The notes below the pieces were generated by a model. It saw only the letters and a list, made by a program, of their open reading frames with translations. It searched no databases and was not told the DNA's origin. A stretch of DNA of 64,000 nucleotides from Lamprobacter modestohalophilus (GTDB lineage Bacteria > Pseudomonadota > Gammaproteobacteria > Chromatiales > Chromatiaceae): assembly GCF_016583905.1 (NCBI RefSeq), contig NZ_NRRY01000016.1:32060-96059 (forward strand), in the 5' to 3' direction. Numbering within the stretch: position 1 is the stretch's first letter; each line of letters opens with the position of its first letter. Below are positions 17,293 through 26,502 of the stretch, one piece after another. The position numbers and the translations under genes are program-made.

Positions 17293-17352
17293 GACTCGTC
17301 ACTGGACGCATCACTGGACGCATCACTGGACGCATCACTGGACGCATCACTG
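17293..17352 (+). repeat. 12-bp tandem repeat, five units
   Basis: Four perfect copies of GACGCATCACTG (17305-17352) follow one imperfect copy (GACTCGTCACTG, 17293-17304). Just upstream the ybhB end (ACGGCGCATCATTGA) is itself echoed as ACGGCGCAGCATTGA. The array sits in the gap between two plus-strand genes. On the minus strand it would encode Ser-Asp-Ala-Ser repeats, but no gene there is supported. Confidence 0.9.
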
Positions 17353-17378
17353 AAGGACGGATTTCGCGCGCAACACAC

Positions 17379-17915
17379 ATGAACCTGAAGCTGCCAAAGA
17401 CCTATACGCTGATCCTGGCCCTCTGCATGGTCGCGGGGCCTTTCATCTGGCTGGTGCTGAGCGAGGATGGTAAGCGCCGCAGTGATCTCTTTCTGCTGCA
17501 TCTGTTTGGCCATCAGCCATTCAATTTGGCGGTTGCGAACCTGCGCCCAGAGATCGAGGAAGCGGCGCTGCTGTCGCAATTCTCGCGCATCGAATTTGCT
17601 TGCGATGACCAACCGCGTGCGATCGGCAGCCGCCGTTGCGCGGCTGAGATTGGCTCGTTCAATGGTGTGCCGGCTCGGAGCGCCGAGCTTTTCTGGGACG
17701 ATGGCCAGCTCAAGGCGGTGCGCATCGACTACCGCGGGCGCTGGCATCAGGTGCTGATCGAGGAATTGAATACCCGCCACGGCCCGCCGCGGCGCGACAG
17801 CATCGGCTCTGGCGTGGTGCTTGCTTGGCGCTTCGACGCTGGCATGCTGCTGGTTCCTGAGACACTGGTTGCCGATGAGCCGCCGGCATTGATGTGGGTT
17901 AGTGGCCAGGGTTGA
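17379..17915 (+). CDS. Membrane-anchored hypothetical protein
   Basis: A 178-residue protein not recognised as a known family. Residues 7-28 (TYTLILALCMVAGPFIWLVL) form one membrane anchor or uncleaved signal. The rest is predicted periplasmic and mixed alpha/beta, with two Cys (FACDD and RRCAAE) that could pair. Start ATG 17379 directly follows the tandem repeat and has only a weak ribosome site. It may be co-transcribed with the ybhB-like gene 113 bp upstream. Confidence 0.6.
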   Translation: MNLKLPKTYTLILALCMVAGPFIWLVLSEDGKRRSDLFLLHLFGHQPFNLAVANLRPEIEEAALLSQFSRIEFACDDQPRAIGSRRCAAEIGSFNGVPARSAELFWDDGQLKAVRIDYRGRWHQVLIEELNTRHGPPRRDSIGSGVVLAWRFDAGMLLVPETLVADEPPALMWVSGQG

Positions 17916-18129
17916 GACCCCAAGTGGGTTCGGCATGAACGCCCTGTTACCCTCAACGGCTGGCTCATCTCTCAGGGCGGCGACGCACTCTGTACGTCAG
18001 CGATCACGGGACTTGGTGTAAACGTGTGTACGGAGAGCAGCCGGTGCGAAACCTGAGAAGAAGCGCCCCATCGGCCCTTAGGCTCGATGTGGGGGCGGTG
18101 TCCAGCCAGAGTGATCTCCCGGCGCTCAC

Positions 18130-19695
18130 TCAGCTACGCGAATGCGCCTTCGGCGTCTCGATGCGCCGCCATTGCCGATTGTCGCGCTTGATCATGTCGC
18201 CAGCAGCGGGCGGCCCCCAGGTGCCAGCCGCGTAGTTGGGGAACTCGCGTGGTGGCAGCGCGGCCCAGACGTCGATCACTGACTGCACGATCTCCCAACC
18301 CTTCTCGACCGTGTCGGCGTGCTTGAACAGGGTTGCGTCGCCCTTCATGCAGTCGTAGATCAGGGTCTCGTAGCCGGTAGCGGGTTTGTTGCCGAAGTAG
18401 TCCTCGTAACAGAAGTCCATATTGACGGTGCCGATCTTCATCGTCGGGCCGGGCACCTTAGCGCCGAAGCTCATCTGGATGCCTTCATTGGGCTGGATGC
18501 GCAACACCAGCATGTCGGCCTCGAGCTCATCGACGTCGGTGTCTTGGAACATGATGGTGGGCGCCTTCTTGAAGTGGATCGACACCTCGGTGTACTGCGC
18601 GGTGAGCCGCTTGCCGGTGCGCAGATAGAAGGGCACTCCAGCCCAGCGCCAGTTGTCCATGGTCAGCTTGAGCGCGGCGAAGGTCTCGGTGTGGGAATTG
18701 GGCTTGACGCCCGGCGAGGTCCGGTAGGCCTTGACCTGCTCGCCATTGGGCATGGTGCCGGCGTCGTACTGGCCGCGGACCGCATGGGTCAGCACCTGTT
18801 CCGGCGTCAGCGGCTCGATCGCATCCAAGACCTTGTTGACCTCGTCGCGGATCGCCTTGGCATCGAACGAGTTCGGCGGTTCCATCGCCAGGAAGCCGAG
18901 CAGCACCAAGAGATGGTTCGGCATCATGTCGCGCAGCGCGCCGGCTTCTTCGTAGTAGGCGCCGCGATGCTCGACGCCGACCGATTCGGCCACCGTGATC
19001 TGTACGTGGTCGATGTGGTTGCGGTTCCAGAGCGGCTCGATGAAGCTGTTGGCGAAGCGAAACACCATGATGTTCTGGACCGTCTCCTTGCCCAGATAGT
19101 GATCGATCCGGTAGATCTGCTCCTCGTCCATGTTGCGGTGCAGGTCGTCGTTGAGGGCGATCGCGGAATCCAGGTCGCGCCCGAACGGCTTCTCGATGAT
19201 CAGCCGCCGCCAGTCGTCCTCGGTCTCATGCAGCAGCCCGACCTCACCGAGATGATCGGTGACGGTGCCGAACATGCTCGGCGGGATGGCGAGGTAGAAC
19301 AGATAGTTGCCTTCGGTGCTACGCTCGGCATCGATGCGGCTCAGGTTCTCGCACAGATGCTCGTACTCAGCGCCGGCGAGCATGTCGATCTTCATGTAGT
19401 GGATGCGCGCTTCGAGCTGAGCCCAGATCTCCGGCTTGAAGGCCTCGCCCGAGGTCTCGTGTAGGTGCTCCGACATCATGCTGCGGAATCCCTCGTCATC
19501 GAGATCCAGCCGATCGAGGCCGAGCATCACAAAACTCTCGGGCAGCAGCCCGGCGGACCAGAGGTGATAGAGCGAGGGGATCAGCTTGCGCTTGGTCAGA
19601 TCGCCACCGGCGCCGAAGATGATCATCACGTTGGGTGGCGCCGGTGGCGCCGTGTTGAAGCCGGTATGGTTCAACGACATGGTTTGCGGTTCCAT
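18130..19695 (-). CDS. zwf: Glucose-6-phosphate 1-dehydrogenase
   Basis: First enzyme of the oxidative pentose-phosphate pathway: glucose-6-phosphate plus NADP+ to 6-phosphogluconolactone. At 521 residues it is slightly longer than usual (about 490). Nucleotide-binding GAGGDLTKRKLIPSLYHL lies near residue 28 and the substrate-binding motif RIDHYLGKETVQN near 197. ATG 19695 overlaps the gnd stop by one base (TGATG); a second ATG five codons on could also serve. It is the third gene of glgX-gnd-zwf, so glycogen breakdown products can feed NADPH production. Confidence 0.95.
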   Translation of the reverse strand: MEPQTMSLNHTGFNTAPPAPPNVMIIFGAGGDLTKRKLIPSLYHLWSAGLLPESFVMLGLDRLDLDDEGFRSMMSEHLHETSGEAFKPEIWAQLEARIHYMKIDMLAGAEYEHLCENLSRIDAERSTEGNYLFYLAIPPSMFGTVTDHLGEVGLLHETEDDWRRLIIEKPFGRDLDSAIALNDDLHRNMDEEQIYRIDHYLGKETVQNIMVFRFANSFIEPLWNRNHIDHVQITVAESVGVEHRGAYYEEAGALRDMMPNHLLVLLGFLAMEPPNSFDAKAIRDEVNKVLDAIEPLTPEQVLTHAVRGQYDAGTMPNGEQVKAYRTSPGVKPNSHTETFAALKLTMDNWRWAGVPFYLRTGKRLTAQYTEVSIHFKKAPTIMFQDTDVDELEADMLVLRIQPNEGIQMSFGAKVPGPTMKIGTVNMDFCYEDYFGNKPATGYETLIYDCMKGDATLFKHADTVEKGWEIVQSVIDVWAALPPREFPNYAAGTWGPPAAGDMIKRDNRQWRRIETPKAHSRS

Positions 19696-20711
19696 CAGCC
19701 CTCCGATTTCTCGTGGTGGCCGCCGAACTGATAGCGCATCGCCGAGAGCAATTGATTGGCGAATCCGGCCTCGCCCTGCGAGTTGAAGCGCTCGTAGAGG
19801 GCAGTGGTGAGCAAGGGGGCCGGGGTGCCGCTCTCGATCGCGGCGATGCTGGTCCAGCGGCCCTCACCCGAGTCGGAGACGCGCCCGCCGAAGGCCTTCA
19901 GCTCGGGGTCTTCGGCCAGCGCATTGGCGGTGAGGTCGAGCAGCCAGGAGGAGACCACCGAGCCGCGCCGCCAGACCTCGGCGATGCGCGGTAGGTCCAT
20001 CTCGTATTGGTAGAACTCGGGGTCAGAGAGCGGGGCGGTCTCAGCATCGACAGCATGATCGGCGCGTCCAACGCCGGCGTGCTTGAGGATGTTGAGGCCT
20101 TCGGCATAGGCAGCCATGAGCGCGTATTCGATGCCGTTATGGACCATCTTGACGAAGTGGCCAGCGCCGTTCGGGCCGCAGTGCAGGTAGCCCAGCTCGG
20201 CCTGGTCGTGTTCGCCGCTGCGGCCGATGGTGCGCTCGATGTCGCCAGCACCGGGTGCGAGTGCTGCAAAGACGGGGTCCAGGTGTTTGACGGCGTCGTT
20301 GTCACCACCAATCATCAGGCAGTAGCCGCGCTCGAGGCCGAACACGCCGCCACTGGTGCCGCAGTCGACGAACTGGATGCCCTTCGCATGCAGGCGCTTA
20401 GCGTGGCGGATGTCCTCCTTATAGTAGGAGTTGCCGCCGTCGATGATCATGTCGCCCGGTTCCAGATGTGGCTCGAGCTGGTCGATGACCTTATCCACCA
20501 CGGCCGCCGGCACCATCACCCAGGCCGCGCGCGGCTTGCTGAGCTTGGCGCAGAAGTCGGCGATGTCGGTGCTGCCGATGGCGCCTTCTTTTTCGAGCTC
20601 CGCGACAGTGGCTGGGTCGGTGTCGTAGACGACGCAGTCATGGCCTGCGCGCATCAGTCGTTGCACCATGTTGGCGCCCATGCGCCCGAGGCCGATCATT
20701 CCGAGTTGCAT
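19695..20711 (-). CDS. gnd: 6-phosphogluconate dehydrogenase, decarboxylating, short (YqeC-like) type
   Basis: Oxidises 6-phosphogluconate to ribulose-5-phosphate and CO2. The 338-residue length and MQLGMIGLGRMGANM start mark the short bacterial type rather than the 470-residue E. coli form. Other family blocks are IIDGGNSYYKED near residue 90, FVDCGTSGGVFGLERGYCL near 115 and GPNGAGHFVKMVHNGIEY near 180. It is coupled to zwf by a one-base stop/start overlap and lies about 120 bp downstream of glgX. Confidence 0.93.
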   Translation of the reverse strand: MQLGMIGLGRMGANMVQRLMRAGHDCVVYDTDPATVAELEKEGAIGSTDIADFCAKLSKPRAAWVMVPAAVVDKVIDQLEPHLEPGDMIIDGGNSYYKEDIRHAKRLHAKGIQFVDCGTSGGVFGLERGYCLMIGGDNDAVKHLDPVFAALAPGAGDIERTIGRSGEHDQAELGYLHCGPNGAGHFVKMVHNGIEYALMAAYAEGLNILKHAGVGRADHAVDAETAPLSDPEFYQYEMDLPRIAEVWRRGSVVSSWLLDLTANALAEDPELKAFGGRVSDSGEGRWTSIAAIESGTPAPLLTTALYERFNSQGEAGFANQLLSAMRYQFGGHHEKSEG

Positions 20712-20830
20712 GCTGGCATATCCTCTCTGTCTTGGTTTCTACCGAGATTTGGCAAGGGTTGGCGCGGCCAGCTGACCTCGACCGCGCGGGCGTTCAACAG
20801 ATGGAGACCGGTGTCGAGGCGCGGGTTGCT

Positions 20831-22903
20831 TCAGCGAGCCTCCAGCACCAGGACGCTGCGGGCCTGCGCGCGGATGCTGTCGCGGTCGATCCGCTGCTGA
20901 TCGTGAACTGACCAGATGTAGGGTGCTTGGGCGGTATCTATGGCGCTGTACCAGCGCCGGCCAGGCATCGGTGGCAGCTCGAATTCCTTCGGCTCTTTCC
21001 ACATGTTCATGATCACATGCAGATGCGGTTCGTGCGGCTCAAGTCCGGCCAGCGTGAAGGCGAGCACGCGGGTCCCCGGATCATCCCAGAGTGGTGTGTC
21101 GAGCTTGGTCCCGTGCCAGCGGATGTCGGGGATAGCATCCTCGCGGGTGGGCTGGCCGGTGAGGAAACGATCGCGGCGCAGCGTGGCATGGCGATGCCGA
21201 AAGGCGATCATTGCGCGGGTAAACGCGAGCATGGTGCGATTCTCATCGGCCAACCGCCAGTCGATCCAAGACAGCTCGTTGTCTTGGCAGTAGGTGTTGT
21301 TGTTGCCCTGCTTGGTGCGCAGCAGCTCGTCGCCGGCGAGCAGCATGGGCACGCCCTGGCTGAGCAGCAGCAGGGCGACGAAGTTGCGCGCCTGCTGCTG
21401 GCGTAGGGCGAGGATCGCCTGGTCGTCGGTCGGGCCTTCAACGCCGCCGTTCCAGCTCAGGTTGTGATTGTGCCCGTCGCGGTTGTCCTCGCCATTAGCC
21501 TGGTTGTGCTTTTCGTCGTAGCTGACCAGGTCATGCAGCGTGAAGCCGTCATGGCAGGTGATCAGGTTGATCGAGTTGGCCGGGCGGCGGCCGCGGCTCT
21601 GATAGAGGTCGCTCGAGCCGGCGATGCGGGTGGCGACGTCGCCGATCAGGCCGCCATCGCCGCGCACGAAGGCGCGCATCACGTCGCGATAGTTGCCATT
21701 CCATTCGGCCCAGCGAAAGCCGGGAAAGTCGCCCACCTGATAGAGTCCGGCGGCATCCCAGGCCTCAGCGATGATGTGTGCGCGGCCCAGCTCAGGCGAG
21801 AGTTCGACCGACCAGAGCACTGGTGCGTGATACTGCGGCTCGCCGTCTTCGCCGCGCGCCATGGCGCTGGCAAGGTCGAAGCGGAAGCCGTCGACGTGCA
21901 TATCGCGCGCCCAGTAGTGCAGCGAATCGATGAGGAAGCGGGTCACCAATGGATGGTTGCAGTTCACGGTGTTGCCGCAGCCGGTGTAGTCGCGGTACTG
22001 GCTGCGGTCATTGAAGTCGAGGTGGTAGAAGACCTCGTTGCCCATGCCCTTGAAGTTGATGATCGGCCCCTCGGCGCCGCCCTCGGCGGTATGGTTGTAG
22101 ACCACATCGAGGATCACGCCGATGCCGGCGCGGTGCAGTGCCTTGACCATGTCGCGGAACTCGTCGCGCGCCTGGCGTGGGTCGCAGGCATAGTGCGGGT
22201 GCGGCGCGAAGAAGCTATGGGTGCTGTAGCCCCAAAAATTCTTTAGCCCCATCTGCGCGGTCTTCGGCGGCACGTCCTGGAGATCGAAGGCCATGATCGG
22301 TAGCAGCTCGACATGGGTGATGCCGAGCTCGGTCAGGTAAGGGATCTTCTCGATGATGGCGCGGAAGGTGCCAGGATGCTGGGTGTCTGCCGAAGGATGA
22401 CGGCTGAAGCCGCCAACGTGCAGCTCGTAGATGACGGCCTCGGTGAGCGGCACATGCAGATGTTGATCGCCTTCCCAGTCGTACTCGTCGCGGATCAGCA
22501 GCGAGCGCATCGCGCTGGCGAGATTGCTGCCTGGGCGGCAGGCGGCGGCGCGATCCCACAGCCGATCACTGACCGCGGTGCACCAGGGGTCGAGTAAGAG
22601 CTTGTCGGGATCGTGGCGACAGCCGCTCTCGCGGGTGTCGCTGGGGCCGTCGATGCGCCAGCCGTAACAGATGCCGTCTGACAGTCCTTCGACCAGCACA
22701 TGCCAGAAGAAGAAGGTGCGGTGGGTGTTGGGGTCGAGCTGGATGATCTGGAACGGCTCGCGGCTGCGTTCATGCTCGAACAGCAGCAACTCTACCTGGG
22801 TGGCATGCCGTGAGAAACAGCAGAAATTGACGCCGTTGTCGGCGAAGGTCGCGCCGGAGAGTCCCCAGTCTCCGGCTTGGGTGCGATAGTGCGTGGCTGC
22901 CAT
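20831..22903 (-). CDS. glgX: Glycogen debranching enzyme GlgX (GH13 isoamylase type)
   Basis: Hydrolyses alpha-1,6 branches of phosphorylase-trimmed glycogen. The 690-residue protein has an N-terminal CBM48-like domain (NGVNFCCFSRHATQVELLL) and the GH13 conserved regions: VILDVVYNHTAEGG, VDGFRFDLASAM (nucleophile Asp), IIAEAWDAAG (acid/base Glu) and NLITCHDGFTLHD. ATG 22903 (MAATHYRTQ) is preferred to a TTG two codons earlier. It leads the operon with gnd and zwf. Confidence 0.93.
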   Translation of the reverse strand: MAATHYRTQAGDWGLSGATFADNGVNFCCFSRHATQVELLLFEHERSREPFQIIQLDPNTHRTFFFWHVLVEGLSDGICYGWRIDGPSDTRESGCRHDPDKLLLDPWCTAVSDRLWDRAAACRPGSNLASAMRSLLIRDEYDWEGDQHLHVPLTEAVIYELHVGGFSRHPSADTQHPGTFRAIIEKIPYLTELGITHVELLPIMAFDLQDVPPKTAQMGLKNFWGYSTHSFFAPHPHYACDPRQARDEFRDMVKALHRAGIGVILDVVYNHTAEGGAEGPIINFKGMGNEVFYHLDFNDRSQYRDYTGCGNTVNCNHPLVTRFLIDSLHYWARDMHVDGFRFDLASAMARGEDGEPQYHAPVLWSVELSPELGRAHIIAEAWDAAGLYQVGDFPGFRWAEWNGNYRDVMRAFVRGDGGLIGDVATRIAGSSDLYQSRGRRPANSINLITCHDGFTLHDLVSYDEKHNQANGEDNRDGHNHNLSWNGGVEGPTDDQAILALRQQQARNFVALLLLSQGVPMLLAGDELLRTKQGNNNTYCQDNELSWIDWRLADENRTMLAFTRAMIAFRHRHATLRRDRFLTGQPTREDAIPDIRWHGTKLDTPLWDDPGTRVLAFTLAGLEPHEPHLHVIMNMWKEPKEFELPPMPGRRWYSAIDTAQAPYIWSVHDQQRIDRDSIRAQARSVLVLEAR

Positions 22904-23096
22904 GGACAAGATTTTCCTTCTGGGTCGGGGGCTGCTCGAGCCTGGTGCCAGAGTCCGATGGCCTGGCGCTGAGCTTCTGTAGCCCCAATGGTAATGCGTC
23001 GACGCGGACGAAGATATGACCGAGTCGTAAAGTCGCCTCCGAGTACCAGACTACGAGCGCGTAGAATGCTGGAAGGCAAATCTGAGAGCTTAAAGA

Positions 23097-23678
23097 ATGC
23101 GATATTGCAGTCAATGTGGGTCGGGCGTCACCTTCACTGTGCCTGAAGGCGATAACATGCCGCGGCATGTCTGTGCACAGTGCGGCACCATCCACTACCA
23201 AAACCCGAAGATCGTCGTCGGCTGCATCCCTGAGTGGGGAGATCAGCTATTGCTGTGCAAACGTGCCATCGAGCCCCGCTACGGACTCTGGACATTACCG
23301 GCTGGCTTCATGGAAAACGGCGAGACGGTGCAGCAGGGCGCGGCGCGGGAAACCTGGGAGGAGGCTGAAGCCCGAGTGGAGGTCGGACGCCTCTATGCGC
23401 TGTTTAATCTGCCGCACATCAACCAGGTCTATATGCTGTTTCGCGCGCGCATGCTCGAGCCAGAGTTCGGGCCGGGTAGCGAGAGTCTCGAGACACAACT
23501 GATGACAGAGTCGGAGATCCCTTGGGATGAGATCGCCTTCCCGGTGATTCAGGAATCGCTGCAGCTGTACTTCCGCGACCGCGCCGCTGGTCACTTTCCG
23601 TTGCGGACAGGCAGCATTCGCCGCCTGGATGGTCCAGAGCGTCGCTACGAGGTGACGCTCGAGGACGAGATTGTCTGA
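23097..23678 (+). CDS. Zinc-ribbon Nudix hydrolase
   Basis: A 193-residue pyrophosphohydrolase with a four-Cys zinc ribbon (CSQCGS, CAQCGT) and then a Nudix domain. The Nudix box reads GFMENGETVQQGAARETWEE in its core, but the usual Gly after EE-A is Glu (EEAEA). The catalytic REUxEE residues are intact, and relatives with Asn at this place exist, so activity is likely. Relatives act on ADP-ribose or NADH/FAD-like dinucleotides; the substrate here is unknown. Divergent from glgX. Confidence 0.87.
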   Translation: MRYCSQCGSGVTFTVPEGDNMPRHVCAQCGTIHYQNPKIVVGCIPEWGDQLLLCKRAIEPRYGLWTLPAGFMENGETVQQGAARETWEEAEARVEVGRLYALFNLPHINQVYMLFRARMLEPEFGPGSESLETQLMTESEIPWDEIAFPVIQESLQLYFRDRAAGHFPLRTGSIRRLDGPERRYEVTLEDEIV

Positions 23679-24106
23679 CTCACGGTCTCTCCCACCACTC
23701 CTGCCGTTCCTCTTCATTCCCCTCCCTACCTGATCGACCCCCTTCTTGCTCAGCAGCGGCGCAGTCTTGTTGGGCACTACCAGGCGCCGCTGGCAAGCTA
23801 AAAGCGCTGATTTCTTGATCTATGTGGGGTTGATCGAGGAATCGCGTCAATCTGCCGGCCTGTCGCTAGACGCTCCGAATCGGATGGGCTATACCTGCAA
23901 CTGTAAGTTAGTAAATTCTAATATTATTGACTAATTGACTTTTCGCAATGCCGATCGGTCGCAGCGGACCCAGGGCGCGCTGCATGCAAGCCAATCCGGT
24001 GTTGGATGCTCGGAGAACGACGGAGTAGGGCGACTGGCTTTGATAGAGCCATGCCAACGGCTCCGCGTTTCCTTAATGCTCGAGCCATGAGAGGTGGTAT
24101 CGGCTC
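23679..24106. promoter_or_regulatory. 428-bp leader upstream of the hyb operon
   Basis: No supported gene lies here. The segment 23905-23945 is notably AT-rich for this genome and contains TAATATTATTGAC and a second TTGACTT, so it is the likeliest place for promoter elements of the hydrogenase operon. I could not match a confident sigma-54 (GG-N10-GC) or FNR half-site pair. AGAGGTGG precedes the hybO start at a good distance. Confidence 0.4.
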
Positions 24107-25300
24107 ATGAAAACGACAGGTGAGTGGCTAGAGAAAGAAATCGGTCCGAGGATCTCGGATCAGTTAGACATTGGAGGCATCGACCGGCGCAGCTTCATCA
24201 AGTTTGCGGCCAGTATGACGGTGGCAATGGGATTGCCGGTGGGCATGTCCGGCCGGGTCATGGCGGCGATTGAAGAAGAATCGGCGCGGCCGGCGGTGAT
24301 CTGGCTGCATTTTCAGGAATGCACGGGTTGCACAGAGTCATTGCTGCGCTCAACGCATCCGACGCTTGAGACCCTGATTCTCGACATGGTCTCACTGGAT
24401 TATTCGGAGACGCTGCTTGCGGGCGCGGGTCATCAGGCAGAAGCGGCCTTGCATGAGTCGATGGAGCGCAATGACGGGCGGTTCATTCTGGTTGTCGAGG
24501 GCTCGGTGCCAACCGCAGACAACGGCAATTTCTGCAAGGTTGCCGGTCAGACCCCGCAGCAGATGCTGCATAAGATCGCACCGCACGCCGTGGCCGCCAT
24601 CGCGATTGGCTCCTGTGCCTCCTGGGGTGGCGTGCAGAGCGCGGCGCCGAATCCGACCGGTGCAGTGGGCTTGGCAAAGGCGCTCGAGATCGAGGGCATC
24701 ACCAAGACCGACGGCAGTGCGCTGCCGGTGATCAATCTGCCGGGCTGCCCGGCCTCGCCCTACAACTTCCTCTCGACCGTTCTCTATTACCTGACGCTGA
24801 AACAGCTGCCAGCGCTGGACGCGAAGGGGCGGCCGCAGTTCGCCTATGGGCGGCTGATCCACGAAAACTGTGAGCGGCGTCCGCATTACGACGCGGGACG
24901 TTTCGCGCAGGAATACGGCGACGAAGGCCATCGCAAGGGCTACTGCCTCTACAAGCTCGGCTGCAAGGGTCCGGAGACCTTTGCCAATTGCCCGGCGATC
25001 GAGTTTGGCGACGTCGGCGGCAATACCTGGCCGGTCGGCATTGGCCATCCCTGCTTTGGCTGCTCCGAGCAGGGTGTGGGCTTCCACAAGGCGCTGCACG
25101 AGCAGGCCGATGTGACCTCGGTGACGCCGCCGTCGATGTTTCCGGGCATCTTCGCCGAGCACGGCGGTGGGATCAGTGCTGGCTCAGCGGCACTCGCCGG
25201 CGCGGTCGCGGGCGGCGCAACGGTTTACGCGCTAGGCGCTTACGACAAGCTCAGGCGCGCGGAGAAGGCTGAGGCCACAGAGGCCAGTCAGCAAGACTAG
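24107..25300 (+). CDS. hybO: [NiFe]-hydrogenase 2 small subunit HybO
   Basis: Periplasmic electron-transfer subunit with three Fe-S clusters. The N-terminus is a Tat signal (RRSFIKF, residues 27-33, then a hydrophobic stretch). Proximal-cluster Cys start at CTGC (72-75) with GSCASWGG and NLPGCPASP; the medial/distal clusters use HENCERRPHYD, CLYKLGCKGPETFANC and HPCFGCSEQG. A C-terminal membrane helix (about 355-378) anchors it. The 397-residue length fits. First gene of hybOABCD; the signal is on this subunit alone among the catalytic pair, as known for Tat hitch-hiking. Confidence 0.95.
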   Translation: MKTTGEWLEKEIGPRISDQLDIGGIDRRSFIKFAASMTVAMGLPVGMSGRVMAAIEEESARPAVIWLHFQECTGCTESLLRSTHPTLETLILDMVSLDYSETLLAGAGHQAEAALHESMERNDGRFILVVEGSVPTADNGNFCKVAGQTPQQMLHKIAPHAVAAIAIGSCASWGGVQSAAPNPTGAVGLAKALEIEGITKTDGSALPVINLPGCPASPYNFLSTVLYYLTLKQLPALDAKGRPQFAYGRLIHENCERRPHYDAGRFAQEYGDEGHRKGYCLYKLGCKGPETFANCPAIEFGDVGGNTWPVGIGHPCFGCSEQGVGFHKALHEQADVTSVTPPSMFPGIFAEHGGGISAGSAALAGAVAGGATVYALGAYDKLRRAEKAEATEASQQD

Positions 25301-25377
25301 GCGAAGACCCGCCCCCACGCCATGCGGCTGCACAGTGGGGGCGAGCCGGTTGCGGTTTAATCGGAGAGGTCAGGGCA

Positions 25378-26502
25378 ATGAGTATTGATCGTCGCAATTT
25401 CTTGAAGGGTCTGGCGGTTGGAGCCGTCAGTCTTGGTGCGGGCTCGGTGATGGGGCCGGCGGTCGCGCGGCCAGCTAAGGAGTTGGCGCCAGGTGCAGTC
25501 GGCATCCTCTACGATGCCACCCAGTGCATCGGCTGCAAGGCCTGTGAAGTCGCCTGCAAAGAGGTTAATGATCTGCCACCGGTTGAGAATCCGGCGTTGG
25601 GTCAAGCCTATGGCGTCGAAGGCGTCTGGGACGCTGGGGACGACCTGAACAGTCGTACCATGAATAAGATTAAGGCCTATCCGGGTCTGCAGGCCGTCGA
25701 GGCGAGCCGTGCTGATGCCGTGCTGGCGGAGCCAACGGTCGGTGGTCCCAAGGCGGATGCGGTGAGCTTCGTCAAGCGTGCCTGCATGCACTGTGTTGAC
25801 CCGGACTGTGTCTCGGCTTGCCCGGTCAGTGCGCTGACCAAGAACCCGATAACCGGGATCGTGCAGTACAACCCGGACGCCTGCATTGGCTGCCGGTACT
25901 GCCAGGTGGCTTGCCCGTTCAATATCCCGAAGTTCGAGTTCGACAAGACCTTCCCGAAGATCGTCAAGTGCCAGATGTGCACCGATCTCGTCGAGGCTGG
26001 GGGCATTCCGGCCTGCTGCGAAGCCTGTCCGACGGGCGCGAGTCTGTTTGGTCCTGTTGCCGAGCTGCGCGAAGAGGGCCACCGGCGACTTGCTGCGGAG
26101 CCTGGCTCGCGCATCGAGTATCCGATCCATTCGCTGGATCGTGACGACACCAAGGTTGCGACGGTTGCGCAGTACACCCCACGCATTTACGGCGAGACCG
26201 AGACCGGCGGTACCCAGTACATGCTGATGGCCGATGTGCCGTTCGAAGAGCTTGGCCTGCCAAAGCTCAGTGATCAGTCGCGGGCGCGACTGTCCGAGAC
26301 CATCCAACATACGCTTTACGACGGCATGGTCGCTCCGGCCCTATTGCTCGGTGGCCTGGTTTTCGCGGCCTATCGCAATACCCGTGACGAGCGTGCGCGT
26401 GCCGACAACGAGATGGGAGACGAGCCTGACGCAGGCGCGAGCACGGCCAAGGCGAAACAGCCGAAAGCCCAAGCACAGTCGAAGGAGGGCAGGCGGTTAT
26501 GA
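25378..26502 (+). CDS. hybA: Hydrogenase-2 ferredoxin-like subunit HybA
   Basis: Periplasmic 4x[4Fe-4S] protein passing electrons between HybO and the membrane subunit HybB. A Tat signal (RRNFLKGLAVG, residues 5-15) starts the protein. Four Cys groups follow: CIGCKACEVAC, CMHCVDPDCVSAC, CIGCRYCQVAC and CQMC with CCEAC. A hydrophobic helix near residue 320 is a C-terminal anchor, then a Lys/Ala/Gln-rich tail. Its TGA overlaps the hybB ATG (ATGA at 26499), so the two are coupled. Confidence 0.94.
   Translation: MSIDRRNFLKGLAVGAVSLGAGSVMGPAVARPAKELAPGAVGILYDATQCIGCKACEVACKEVNDLPPVENPALGQAYGVEGVWDAGDDLNSRTMNKIKAYPGLQAVEASRADAVLAEPTVGGPKADAVSFVKRACMHCVDPDCVSACPVSALTKNPITGIVQYNPDACIGCRYCQVACPFNIPKFEFDKTFPKIVKCQMCTDLVEAGGIPACCEACPTGASLFGPVAELREEGHRRLAAEPGSRIEYPIHSLDRDDTKVATVAQYTPRIYGETETGGTQYMLMADVPFEELGLPKLSDQSRARLSETIQHTLYDGMVAPALLLGGLVFAAYRNTRDERARADNEMGDEPDAGASTAKAKQPKAQAQSKEGRRL

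Noticed and set aside
17293..17352. 12-bp units considered as CRISPR, iteron origin or coding repeat
   Set aside because: No spacers, no replication gene nearby, and the minus-strand frame over it has no other gene features.
18319..19464. 381-codon open frame antisense to zwf
   Set aside because: Val/Asp/Leu-rich shadow of an unmistakable glucose-6-phosphate dehydrogenase.
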